A stretch of DNA of 64,000 bases from Trebouxia sp. TZW2008 (taxonomy: Eukaryota > Chlorophyta > Trebouxiophyceae > Trebouxiales > Trebouxiaceae). The notes under the pieces were generated by a model. It made no database searches. It was not told the origin of the DNA and saw only the letters and a list, made by a program, of their open reading frames with translations. Of the stretch, positions 12,701 to 23,156 are shown in pieces (the first letter of the stretch is position 1; each line of letters opens with the position of its first letter). Both the position numbers and the translations under genes were made by a program. The DNA is taken from positions 1 through 64,000 of the forward strand of contig BDIU01000199.1 of NCBI GenBank assembly GCA_002118135.1, read 5' to 3'.

Positions 12701-15700
12701 ACCAATCAGGCAATATCTCAAATAATATAAGACTGTAAGGCTTCCTAGATATTACTGTGGTTCTGGGATATATGGCTGTTTTGCATTAACTCAGTGACCC
12801 ACCTGACTCATAAATGCTGAATGAGACAAAATTCTGTTGCAGCAAGATTTCATGGCTACTGTAATGTGCAAAATGAACATGCCTGTGTGTTTTTGAAATG
12901 CAAAAGCACGGCAGAAAGATGCCAACCTGACAAGTGTTGGAGGCTTGAACTCAATTTTCCTGGTCACAGGACTGTCGTCTGGCAGAGATTCCTCGGTTGT
13001 GTCTCTAACATGTACCGCGCATCCGATTTCTGGCTGAACAGCTTCAGCAATGCTCATCCTGCTGATCAGGTGTTCATCTCTGCCACCAAAAACAGCATGG
13101 TGTGCATATTCAACATGGGACGGATCAACTAGGTTCTCCAGTAAGACGTCTTGGCCATATGGCAACTCTCGCATGAACCTGCAAACATGCAAACCATAGA
13201 CCAAGATCATAGGCCTGGCGTACATGACCAGAGCATGCGCATATCATCAGATGCACATAGCATGACCCGCATTCAGGGAAGAAGGGCTATACATACGGTG
13301 AGCAGCTATTGGCAATGTCTTTATGTGCATGAGAATTGCAGTGCTGTGGATGTTGACTGATTTAGCTTGACTCATGTCAACTTTGCATTGCAGATAGTGG
13401 GCACACACTTCGGCTTTGCATGCTTGCCAATTATGCAAAACCCTTGTGCTGTGTGCAATGACCATGTCTCGCTTTTGTGCTAGAAAATGACACAGAGAAG
13501 AGGGGCGGAAGAAGCCATGACAGTTAGAAAGTTAAGCCATGCAGCAGCTGTTGTACACGGTTTCTCAAGCTGCAAAGCTTTGCCAACTTTGCTACACAGC
13601 AATAACAAAGTCGCTGAGGGTAAAGAGCAGCATAACAGGAGCTCAGCAGCCAATGCAGAGAGATCTGACAAGTGCACTTATGCGCTCAGTGCATGAGCGT
13701 TGGGCATGATACATGCGCGTTGCCAGGCCTGTTCAGAGGTACAAATGATGTCTATCATATGGCTGGGCATGCAGAAGCTGCACTGATCAGCAGACGTCAA
13801 AGCATACCATGGATGCAGTACGAAAGCCCAAGGCTTGTCAAACCAAGCACCGTCATCAATAGGTTGCTTGGCCAAGCAATCCAGCTTGGCGTTAGGGCTG
13901 GCATCAGCCCATACCCACAGCACATCCTGTTGAATCTGCACGCACAGTCACACCTCTGGCATTCATCAATGGGTTGCTTAGCCTAGCAATCTAGCTTGGC
14001 ATTAAGGCTTGCATCAGCCCCTACCCACAGCACATCCTGCTGAATAGTCACACTGCAGGCAGTCAGCCAGGACATCATGATCAGCAATGGGATGCTTGGC
14101 CCAGCATTCTAATTGAGCGCAAGGGCCTATACCCACAGCATATCCTACACTGCAGGCAGTCAGCCAAGACATCTTGATCATCAACAGGTTGCTTGGGCAA
14201 GGAATCTAGTTGAGCATTAAGGCTTGCACCAGCCCATACCCACAGCGTATTTTGTTATATATACATGCACACTCACACTGCAGGCAGTCAGCCAAGACAC
14301 TGTGATCATCAATGCGTTGCTTGGGCAAGCAATCCAGCTGAGCGTTAGGGCTTGCATCAGCCCAAAGCCATAGCACATCTTGCTGGACCTGCATTCACAT
14401 TCACGCTTCAGGCAAATAGTTGAGACAGGGTGGCGCGTACGTGACCATTGGGTTTTACAATAGAATCAGCTGTGATGTAAAAACTTTGGAGGCAGTCAGA
14501 GCATGGTCCAAGGATCTCTGTGCACGTGCTCAGACGTGCTGCAACCAGACTGAGTCAGGAAGCAGAGAGCAAAATACAAGTTGCAATGTTTCCTGACAGT
14601 TGATGAGTGCATGAGTGATGCCGGCAACAAAAACAGCATCCACATGCAGGATGTGCACACAGAAAAAGAAGAGAAAAGTCTAAGCCGTTAGGTGTCATAG
14701 CGAGAGCCTCTGTCTCAAGAGGCAGCCCAGGATATGCACACAGTTCAACGCTACATGATCATTTTGATTGTCTTTTGCAACAGCAGGCAGCTGTGAAGTT
14801 GACTGCACCTGTGTTGGAAATATTGCAACACAAGCCTTTGACTGATGCATTATTCTGGACTCCTCATCTTTGCTTTCTGCCTGTGGGACCTTGGTGCAGT
14901 GCCCTTCTGAATCAAAGCGCCAGCCGTGATATGCGCATTGTAGTGTGTTGTCTGACTCAATGCGCCCTTCAGATAAGGGCACTGACCTACATCACAGCAG
15001 GAACGTCATACGTCACACATACGATCAACATGCCCATCAGAGCAAACGAAGTTTGGTTTTTTTTTTTTTTTAAATTTAAAGCCATTCTGTGTTGCCAGCA
15101 TGTGAGCAACTGCATGCAACAGGACAGGCTTTAAATCAAGCAGATTGCGACTGAATGACATCTCTATGCCATCCTCTTGGTGCCACAACTGTGGGACATG
15201 TGTACACTACACAGCATCTACATGGTTGTTTTTCAGGGTGTGAGTGGCGACGGGACTGACAATGCTAAGCTCACAACAATGCTTGCATGATTGAAATTGT
15301 CAGAAGATGTGGCATACTGCAGCTTGGGCACCTGTGGGGGCAGATGTTGTCAAAGCACTGCCATTGCCCTCTCCCGCTGGTCCATATGACCAGATCTTTG
15401 CCAAGCAATTTGATGGCTGTTGGCCTGTCAGTTGGCAGATCAGCCACAATAGCTACAGGGTACCATTGCTTGGTCCAGGAGTATGGCTGGGCTGGTTTGG
15501 ATGGTAAGTGGCTGCGTTCAGTGCTATCTGCAAGGCATATTCCCTGAATACCTGACACTGAATATTGGGAAGACTTGATTGATTGCTATGTCCATGTACA
15601 GGAACAGCACAGCAAGCGTATTTCGTGAGTGAAGCCTGCTTGAAGTCAGCACAGACTTCTGTGACGAGGCTTACTAAGCCAGGGTAAGCTGACCTGATCT

Positions 15701-15943
15701 GAGCTTGCTGGGCTCAAAGTGAGCGGTTTGTGAAGCAGTGCTTTGGATCAAGGGTGACACTGAGCGCCCCAGGCGGTAGCGAACAGAAGTGAGGCCCGAA
15801 GGAGACGGAACCTTGAACGTTTGTATTCGGTGATGCCTCTGCTTGATCAGTCCTGAGCAGAGCAGGGACTCTCTGACACGCAAGTAGGTCGTGTCGGCAG
15901 CAAAGGCTTTGCAAGAGGCTTGCGATCGAATGCTAAATGGCAT
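9742..15943 (-). CDS. Rieske non-haem iron oxygenase of the PAO/TIC55/PTC52 type
   Basis: Eight exons (transcript order) 15694-15943, 15332-15557, 14809-14986, 13808-13935, 12927-13178, 11595-11811, 10344-10565 and 9742-9957 join in phase to 562 residues. The N terminus is Ser/Arg-rich like a chloroplast transit peptide. The Rieske site reads CPHR ... CAYHGW, the mononuclear iron site is in NLVDPSHVEYAHH, and a CxxC motif follows in RYNQHTKHCRQC. This CxxC is known in PAO, TIC55 and PTC52 but not in chlorophyll a oxygenase. The C terminus has hydrophobic helices and ends in FVDYVHAER. The family opens pheophorbide a during chlorophyll breakdown (PAO) or hydroxylates related pigments at the plastid envelope (TIC55/PTC52); which one is unclear. 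Introns 3, 5 and 6 are filled with copies of the following exon's start, so the gene is about 6 kb for 1.7 kb of coding sequence. Confidence 0.9.
10256..10325. repeat. CAG-rich microsatellite in the last Rieske-oxygenase intron
   Basis: An imperfect (CAG)n tract (AGCAGCAGCAGCCGCAGAAG and so on) just downstream of exon 7 in transcript direction. It is intronic in the model, although frames through it are open in both directions. Confidence 0.8.
10566..11330 (-). repeat. Array of 4-5 upstream copies of Rieske-oxygenase exon 7
   Basis: The real exon starts at 10565. Copies of its 5' half, each with intron sequence and an AG acceptor, start at 10744, 10873, 11057 and 11203, with a worn fifth near 11315. 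Spacings are 179, 129, 184 and 146 bp. Copies at 10744, 11057 and 11203 stay open through RYFMPTSMDKMVIAFRHWLH or close variants; 10873 has diverged in its second half. None continues into the CxxC-coding part, so only the last copy makes a full exon. Confidence 0.9.
11812..12570 (-). repeat. Array of five upstream copies of Rieske-oxygenase exon 6
   Basis: The real exon starts at 11811. Copies start at 11986, 12121, 12276, 12412 and about 12567, spaced 135-175 bp. Each repeats the stretch coding for LGMQLILYCTPTTPGHSR, with increasing decay and frameshifts away from the real exon. A donor-side remnant of the same exon lies at about 11525-11560. Confidence 0.88.
13936..14400 (-). repeat. Array of four upstream copies of Rieske-oxygenase exon 4
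   Basis: The real exon starts at 13935. Copies start near 14045, 14150, 14260 and 14388. The farthest (14388) keeps a TGCAG acceptor and stays open through VQQDVLWLWADASPNAQLDC, so it is better preserved than the middle ones. The unit also carries the intron motif GGCAGTCAGCCAAGAC. Confidence 0.88.
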
Positions 15944-16901
15944 TGCCGGCGTGGGAGCCGCGTGAAGCTCGCAACCTTAAGTCGCCCAGGCAACGTTTGC
16001 AGAGGTTTCGCGGTGCGTCTTAGCTCGGTTGCTGCAGCTATTTGTATCACCAACTCTGCAGCATGTGCAATGCAAGTATTGTTCACGAGGCATAGACGAC
16101 GATGCAGGCCTTGAAAGCAGACCATCTGACCTAACTTTCAGTTCCACTAGCAAAGAGTACCGTGTTCAGTCAGCTTCGCCCAAAGCTACAGATTTGGATG
16201 CCACGTGAGATACGACTTGCTTTGGTTGCACTGAGGCTGTTGCACCATCACAAGCAAACGCAAATGTGTCTGCTGCACGCACTGACAGCTATAGCAATGC
16301 TCAGCATGATCGCATGAGTAAGTGCAAAACTGTCAGCCGGCTGAGTTACAAGTGATCAAGTGTTTAAACAGTGAATCCGTGTGTCTCGATCTCGAAAGTG
16401 GTGCTGAAAACAGCATCACAGGATTGAGCCATCCTGGGTACCTTTTGCAGGCTCACAAACTACACACTGTTGAATGCGCAAGAAGTACACACTTTTCAAG
16501 CTCAAGTTGTAAAGCCCAAGCAGCCTTAGGCTGCTTCCTGCAACATGCCCATTTAACCCAACGTTGGGCATGCAGCCTTGCAAATTTGCCCTTCTGAATT
16601 AATGATCTCTGGCTGCATTCTGATATCTGTTTGTGACCCCTGTAGTCATGGTAGATTGCAACATGCATAGGTTTGTAAGAGTAAACCAGGTGTACAACCC
16701 TTTGCATTTGCTCAGACCATGCAGACCATTGCATGTAGATCACAAACACAGGAGGTCAGATGTACAGAAACCATTTTACAGTGTCAGGTCAGACTTTGCC
16801 ACACTAGGCGCGATGAAGAGTGTGACAAGGATGGCATTAACATTCTGACCCAAGCAAGCCTTCAACACCAACATAAGACCAGTACACAAGTCGCGACAGC
16901 T
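15944..16901. other. Intergenic region, no gene seen
   Basis: Lies between the start of the Rieske oxygenase gene and the 3' end of the Gly-rich gene. Open frames here are short and family-free. It should contain the oxygenase promoter; no motif could be assigned. Confidence 0.5.
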
Positions 16902-17528
16902 TCATTGGTTTGCCTGCTTTTGCTTCTCACCCTGCTCCATCACCTTGCTTTTTACTTCCTCCATCTTGGATTGCATCTGGGGAGGCATGCCTGGCATGCT
17001 ACTTGGTCCCTGCAATTGCATACAGTACTGAAGCCACTTTGCAGTTGCACATGCCAGCAAGCAGCAACACTAGCACAAAGGCAACGCAAGTGCACACAAG
17101 CATGAAACCAGATAGGGCACACATGCAGATGGCACATGCTCACCCCACCCGAAGCACCACCTCCTTGAGCTTGTCTGCCTGTTGGCACGCCTCCGTCATT
17201 GTAGGCCGTGGCCCCGCCACCTGCACAAGCAAAATGCGTCATGCAATCCAGCATCTACGGGTTGAAACGACCAAGCTGAAAGCTTCCGTGGTTTCTGATG
17301 TCACGATAGGTCACAGATCATACCAGAGACGCCAGAAGTGCCTTGTCCGGGTCCTGCGTTGAAGTTTTCGGTGCCAACCCCGCTTTGCCCGCCGGTTTGG
17401 TCCACACCAGGCTGGTTTGTGCTGGAAGGACCCCCGGAGCCGGCATTATTTTCCCCAGTTGCTCCTAGACCTCCAGCAGCTTGATCAAGACCCAGCTGCT
17501 TAGTGTTGGACGGACCGCTGCTTGCCAT
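16902..17528 (-). CDS. Small Gly/Ser/Gln-rich hydrophilic protein, function unknown
   Basis: Exons 17324-17528, 17144-17220 and 16902-17009 join in phase to about 129 residues. The start MASSGPSNTKQLGLDQAAGG lies just after a TTTCAG acceptor, so an upstream non-coding exon is likely. The protein is low-complexity (Gly, Ser, Asn, Gln), then TAYNDGGVPTGRQAQGGG, then a Met/Pro-rich turn SSMPGMPPQMQSKMEEVKSK and a short charged helix ending KQKQANQ. No signal peptide or membrane segment is seen. Composition resembles disordered stress or RNA-associated proteins, but no function can be given. Confidence 0.7.
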
Positions 17529-17905
17529 ACTGACTTTGGGCTTTTCTGAAATGAGCAAACAAACAGAGGATCAGCTTTGTATCGATAGCGTAGATTGTAG
17601 AACCTGCTGCGGCATTTTCATGGCTGAGTCAATCTTTGCTGTGAGCTGACCTAGCTGCCCTTCTTCATCTTCCGACTGCCTTCCGTGCTTACGCGGAAGG
17701 TGTTACGTTGTCCATAACACGGAGCGCGACTGTTCCAGTTAGGTCTTACCCCAACTGCTTTAAATTTGTAGAGTCGTGCCCACGTTCCGAAGCGCCAGCT
17801 CTGCATGCGAAGACGCTGATTGGCTGTTTGTACCAGGGCGAGCTTGCTCGCATAGCGTCTGGCGCAGAAGCTGCATCGGGGAACAAGGCAAGTACACAGC
17901 TCAAC
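17529..17905. promoter_or_regulatory. Shared divergent promoter region
   Basis: The Gly-rich gene (-) and the coiled-coil gene (+) start 377 bases apart and point away from each other, so both promoters and 5' UTRs must lie here. The minus-strand acceptor near 17541 suggests a 5' UTR intron. No TATA box or other element was identified. Confidence 0.5.
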
Positions 17906-20900
17906 ATGACCGAAGCCAAACTCAAACAGCTCGAAAAGCAGCTCAGCAAGGTGACGTTGCAGCGAGATGAGCTGCAGCGCGATGTCGAGTCTTTCTGCAT
18001 GCAAGGCGCCGGCAACAGCATCTTCGATAGCTCTTCCGTCCTCAGCGAGCGAATATACGCGAACGAGAAGGAAATCAGCAGAACGCGCTCACAACTAGAA
18101 GCAGTCACGGAGGAGAGGGACAATTTGCGCGAGGATCTCAGAGGTCATAGGGACAGCAAGCGGCAATCTGACAATGGTTGGCGGGCAGAAAAGCAGCGAG
18201 TGCAGGCTCTGGAAAAGGAGCTTGCGTTTTACCAGACACACAGCACCAAAGCATTTGCTGACAGGGATAAAGCGGTTCTAGAGGCAGAACAGCTCAAAGC
18301 AGACAACCTGTCTCTCCAACGCAGACTCACAAAAGCTGAAGGCACAGCAGCGCAGAGCTCAGCAGTGGCAAAAGAAACCCAAAGTCTACTTGACACTGCT
18401 CAGCAAAGAGTGGCAGAACTAGAGATCAAGGATGTGGAGTGTCAGGCAATACCAGGCTTGCGGCAAGATCTGTCAGATGCCCAAGATCAAATTGCTGACC
18501 TTACAGTAAGTTCTGTTGCAGCTATTTGCCCAAATCTGCCAATTTGCGCCTGGCTGTTGTTGCGATCCTCCTTATAGAACGCTTGACATGCGCATAGCAA
18601 CCTTCAGTGCTGGTTGCATTGTCAGCAGGATATGGCTGCGCGTACTGTCCAGGCAGATACAATCACTCTTGAAAGCAGCTTGCCTTCAGATGCGTTTACA
18701 TTGAGAGCAGCTAGATCACATGTCATGCTGCATGGTGCTTGCATGACATAGAACCCATGATGTTGCTTAGCCTGCACAGTCATCAGCAGTGGTTTGCCCA
18801 AAGCTTCAACAGACTCTTCACTTGCTGTTGTACTGATGCCTGTCTGGCAATGCTGCAGTACAATCTGAGGATAGCCAGAACGGAAGGCGCTGATGCAAGC
18901 CAGCGAGCTGATGATACCTTCACAACCCTTGATAGCATCAGGACGAAATACGATGATGCCCAAGCTGAAGCGAAAGAAGCTGCTGCAGTAGCTGTAGCTC
19001 AGATCAGCGACCTGCAGGTCATCACACATGCATTGCAGCTCTATTGTCTGCCGTCATTGTCTTTGAGGCTCCTTGCACGCTCCCGCAACAGTTGCTAGAG
19101 TCACAGATTGTTGCCAGTGGTGTCTCTGCTCAAGACTGCGACGTTCGCTCCTGCTGAGGCTTGTTTGCATACACTTGCACTTTGGACAGAAAGTCCTTTC
19201 AGACCGTGTTTTATGCGCATTCTGTTCTGCTGCAATTGGGCTGTATGCAAGTCCTTGCAATGCTCATCACCCAGACTGTGTAGCTTTACTATATAGCTGC
19301 CCGTACACCAGTGACAGAAACAATAATCCTCACAAAGTGACCTCTTTCAGCACACCACAGAGGAAGCCAATGCTGATCACTGTGGAATGGATTTGAAGCA
19401 GGCGTTTACATGCTGTTTGGCGGTGTTGCAGGCACAAGTGCAGGTTTAGCGGGACAGATTAGACATATATGATGCCAAAGCAGAAAGAGTTAGAATCAGG
19501 CATTTGACCTGCAATTTGGCTGTCTTGCAGGCAAACTCAAGCTGTGTGAGACAGGGTAGAAACATGGGCAACCCCATTCAAGAAGGACACGTGCTAGACT
19601 TTACTGTTCATTGTTCTTGTATGCCAGGTTGGCATAAGTTTATGCACATAAGCATTTGGTCAGTGCCACTTCAGACCTTGCAAGATAGGCCTTTTGTCAA
19701 TCACACCTAGCACCTATGGTGCAGTCTTCAGTTTTCTTCTCAATGGCAATGTTACTATGCAGGCGAGTTTGGCGCAAACTCAAGCTGAGCGTGATAGGCT
19801 GGACACAAGGGCAACCACAGCAGAGAGGGACTTGGCAAGTGCCACTTCAGATCTTGAAGAGGCCAGGCTGAATCTCAAAGTCAAGCTGGAAGAGCAGCAA
19901 AATCAGTTCAGAGCAATTGAGGAGGAACAGTATGGCGACTGGGAAAAGAGGGTGAGTGCATGTTACTGCTGCTCGGTCATGTCATGGTCTACAGGTCATC
20001 TACAGATCATTGCAGATTGCAGAGGCTGCTCACTTGAAACTTGTCGTTTTTGTCTGTTGCTCTCTGTGTGATTGCTGCCATGATGCTGATCTGCCATGAT
20101 GCACGTCACTGCCAACAGCCAATCTTGCCTCATACAAAACCTGTTGTCACGCATGTCATTTCACTGTCCATGTTACACAAGATTTGCCCATCTATCTCCT
20201 TAAGTCCTTGACATGCAATTGCTGTCATGAGCCATCAAACAAGAAGTCCCACGTCAGGGGAATCGCTGAGTCAAAAACCATCAAACAACAAATCCCACGC
20301 TCACTGATGTACATCTTGCAGGTGTTGTCAGTGCAACAGAAGGAAGATAAGCTGAAGAAGCAGACGAAGGACTTGCAAGCAGAGCGGGACCAGGTAAGCC
20401 AACAAGTTCAGAGTCCTGCGTAACAAACTTGAAGTGAAAAGTAGTAGCCCCGTTATGGCAGGGTGAGCGTGGTGTAAATCTAGGCCCATAGATCGTGCTG
20501 AATGCCAAGTAACGGCCACTATATTGCATTCTGCACCTGCCGGGACAATACCTGCTTTGGTGCACAAGTAAGCAAGCTGATGTTCAAGCTGTGCAGCCAT
20601 GTGATGCACATGCTTCTCTACAACATGCCAAAAAGTGCGTCTGCCTGAGACACAGGCAGGCATACAATGTGGCCTAAGCTCTGCAGCATCTTTCTGGCCA
20701 TGTGTAATCATGTAGCCTAGCTTGTTTCAGAAGCCCAAAATTGCAGCTTTCCAACATCGCAGAGTCAGAGGCACACACTTGTACTGCACAGGCCATGCAA
20801 GACAAAGTGCAAGCCCTGCTGCGCCTGTCTGAGTCAGAGCACAGCAACGCCCACAGCAGCAATCAGCTGCATCCTCTGAAGAATCTCATCTCTCTGCCAC

Positions 20901-21594
20901 AACCTTCTCTGAATGGCATTGCAGGCTATGCAAGACAAAGTCCAAGCTCTTTTGCGACTGTCTGAGTCAGAGCGCAGTAACGCCCGCAGCAGCAATCAGC
21001 TGGATGCCCTGAAGAAGCAGAACTCAGATCTGACTCATCGGCTGACTCAAGCTACTCAGGAGAAGGTGAACGCGCTGATGCAGCTGGCAGGACCTGGGGT
21101 CAATCACGGTACAGCCCCTGCTGGCAAGGGCAGTGGCCCTAGCCCCCAGAAGACAGCTACTTGGAAGGTATGCATCCTGTCCCTTGATGATCTGGCAGAT
21201 AAAACAGCATTAGTAAAAGCGGGGAAAATATTCAAAAGATGTTCACAGAAAGCATGGTCGTGAGCAATCCTTTTGGCACAGGCAGCATAGCACTTGTGGT
21301 TGTCAATCTCGTAAAAATGCACTTGGTACTTGGTACCATGTAGCTTTTGTAATTTTGATGTGGTGTTTCATGTGGTGTATTCAGCAATTAACCCTGGGTA
21401 TCTTTTTGCATCTGATAGCTGGTAATCGTGCCTGAATCATGTATAATTCTGTCATGCAGGACACATTGGCCAGCTGGCGGAACCCCTCAGCAGCACCGTC
21501 ACCGAACTCTTCTCCGATGGATGTGGCTCACCTTGACACTGACAAGGATAGCAGCAAGTCTCACAGTGCAGCAAGTACTCCCAACAGTCACTGA
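17906..21594 (+). CDS. Long coiled-coil protein (golgin/USO1-like appearance)
   Basis: Six exons, 17906-18505, 18859-19017, 19763-19951, 20322-20393, 20925-21167 and 21460-21594, all join in phase 0 to 465 residues. The start is the first in-frame ATG of exon 1 (MTEAKLKQLEKQLSKV). Nearly the whole chain is heptad-rich (KQLEKQLSKVTLQRDELQRD, RSQLEAVTEERDNLREDL, LQRRLTKAEGTAAQ, QATQEKVNALMQL). A segment YQTHSTKAFADRDKAVLEAE recalls plant myosin-heavy-chain-like coiled-coil proteins. The tail is Ser/Pro-rich and disordered. A structural or tethering role is likely, but the family is not identified. The regular phase-0 introns fit an exon-built coiled coil. Exons 3, 5 and 6 have duplicated edges nearby. 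Confidence 0.8.
19434..19560 (+). repeat. Decayed upstream copies of coiled-coil exon 3
   Basis: Two copies near 19434 and 19530, each after TTGCAG, resemble the start of the exon at 19763 (GCGAGTTTGGCGCAAACTCA). A further fragment near 19660 (CAGTGCCACTTCAGACCTTG) matches an internal part. Stops are present. Confidence 0.6.
20792..20888 (+). repeat. Well-preserved upstream copy of coiled-coil exon 5
   Basis: After an intact CACAG the copy follows the real exon at 20925 for about 95 bases and stays open (AMQDKVQALLRLSESEHSNA). It has no donor of its own and runs into intron sequence that is also open up to the real exon. Using this acceptor would lengthen the coiled coil by 44 residues without a frameshift. 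Confidence 0.85.
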
Positions 21595-21626
21595 TGCATA
21601 CTAGTTTCCTTCATTTGCTGCACATT

Positions 21627-21814
21627 GACGTTGACAAAGATAGCAGCAAAGTTCACAGTGTAGCAAGTTCTCCCAACAGCCACTGAACCTACTGCTGAGA
21701 GTCTGAGGTCCGTTGGGCGTGTTCTCATGCTTCAGCACTTTATCTGGCATGCCTTACTTGGTAACTGCTGGTAAAGATAGCAGCGAGTCTCACAGTCCCA
21801 ACAGTCACTGCAGC
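21627..21814 (+). repeat. Downstream copies of the coiled-coil gene's stop-codon end
   Basis: Segments near 21627-21688 and 21770-21814 repeat the last ~55 coding bases (GATAGCAGCAAGTCTCACAG ... CCCAACAGTCACTGA). They lie in the 3' flank, so tandem duplication affects the end of the terminal exon as well as splice junctions. Confidence 0.8.
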
Positions 21815-23156
21815 CATAGGTGCATGCTTGAAAGGTATCTGACATGTGCAATACTTCTGCAGCATATCTTCACTTCCTAAATTAGTAAACGCTGAGTGCA
21901 AAGCAGTGTCAGGCGAGAGGCAAAGCGTGCTGTGTAACTTGACAGGAGGATTTGAGTGTATTGCTTGCGCTGACCTGCAATCAATTTCAACTGTGTGAAG
22001 TTCTTTGTTGACTTTGGTCTTGACACATCCTACAGTTCAGCTTCAACATTCAGATACAAGGGTTGCCAGCTGATGTTGTTTGTACACTGTTTAGTCTAGC
22101 CAGATGTGACTATGGGTGCACATGTTTTGTTTTTTGCCCTTGTGGCTAAGTGTCCGTGCCGATTCTTTAGCAAGCCAAATAAGCTGCTAGCGTCCTTTCT
22201 ATTGAGTCCTTGCTCTTGTTGACAGATTTCAATCGCTTTTGCTCCAGGAGGAGCAGTTGGACGTCAGTCTCGGCCTCGTCAATAGCTACAAGAAAAGTTC
22301 AGCTTCAGATGTTAGATCAGCAATTTTCTGCTAATTAATGGATGTTACAACATGCTTAGTTTGGCACAGCACACACGAATCTAGTCTTGCTGGCTTGCAG
22401 CATGCGCCCAGACCCATGTCACACATAACAGTGTTATACACGTGAGTGTCTTGTGCTGCGTGACACCGTGCGATCGAGTTGCATGCAAGCTGATTGAAGC
22501 TGCAATGAATCTTGTGAGTCCATGATGTGCATTGCTCAGGCTGTGACATCACTGGATCAAGGGCTTACGTGATGATTATAACAGTCCGCCTGCATTCTCG
22601 CGCTGCCTCTTTGGACAGAGGCTCCCGCTATGGCGCCTAAATGGCATAGACTTTTCAATTCTTTTCTTTCGTTCAGCCAGCGTTTTGCAGGAAGGGCTGC
22701 GCTTGCCCAAAAAACAATGCAGCAGTCTTCACAGCAGCGGCAGCAGACTTGCGCTATGAAATAATAACCCCATCAATTCACCGCACAAATCCTGTAAACA
22801 GTCACCAGCCTTTCTGAGCTATTTCATGCTGTTCATAAATTTAAGCTGGATACTACCCCTATACCCCTTCGGGGTAGTATCTTTTCGGGGTAAAGTCTTT
22901 TCGGGGTACCGGGAAAAGCTTCTCGTGATGCATCTTGCTGATGCATTACTGTCAGAACCCCTGTCATTTGTTATACATGCACATGCAGTGCTGAAGGCCA
23001 CCATGATCAGCTTCAGACCTCATCTTATTGCAGACTGTGGCTGCATCCAATGACAGAACATCAAATTGCTCATAACACACAAGAGTGCAGCTAGCGACCC
23101 TGCTGTTCTAAGATACCCCAGTTGCCAAAGTTATGTTCAAGGCCGCTTGGCAGGCG
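21815..23156. other. Intergenic region between convergent genes
   Basis: No gene recognised. Contains a GGGGTA-rich inverted repeat at 22850-22908 (listed separately) and otherwise unremarkable sequence between the 3' ends of the coiled-coil and armadillo genes. Confidence 0.5.
22850..22908. repeat. Inverted repeat with tandem GGGGTA units
   Basis: A perfect 10-base inverted repeat (22850-22859 ATACTACCCC, 22871-22880 GGGGTAGTAT) encloses a second possible hairpin TACCCC-TTC-GGGGTA at 22862-22876. Two direct copies of CTTTTCGGGGTA follow at 22881 and 22897. It could fold in RNA or DNA; no known element matches. Confidence 0.7.

Noticed and set aside
15271..15558. Start of the Rieske oxygenase at 15558
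   Set aside because: The apparent first codon there is GTG spanning an intron acceptor; the phase joins perfectly to the upstream exon with an ATG at 15943.
17708..17905. Earlier start of the coiled-coil protein
   Set aside because: The frame is open upstream to 17708 but begins at TTG; no in-frame ATG precedes 17906.
22819..23053. Small genes on either strand near the hairpin
   Set aside because: Short frames run through the inverted repeat on both strands equally and have no motif.
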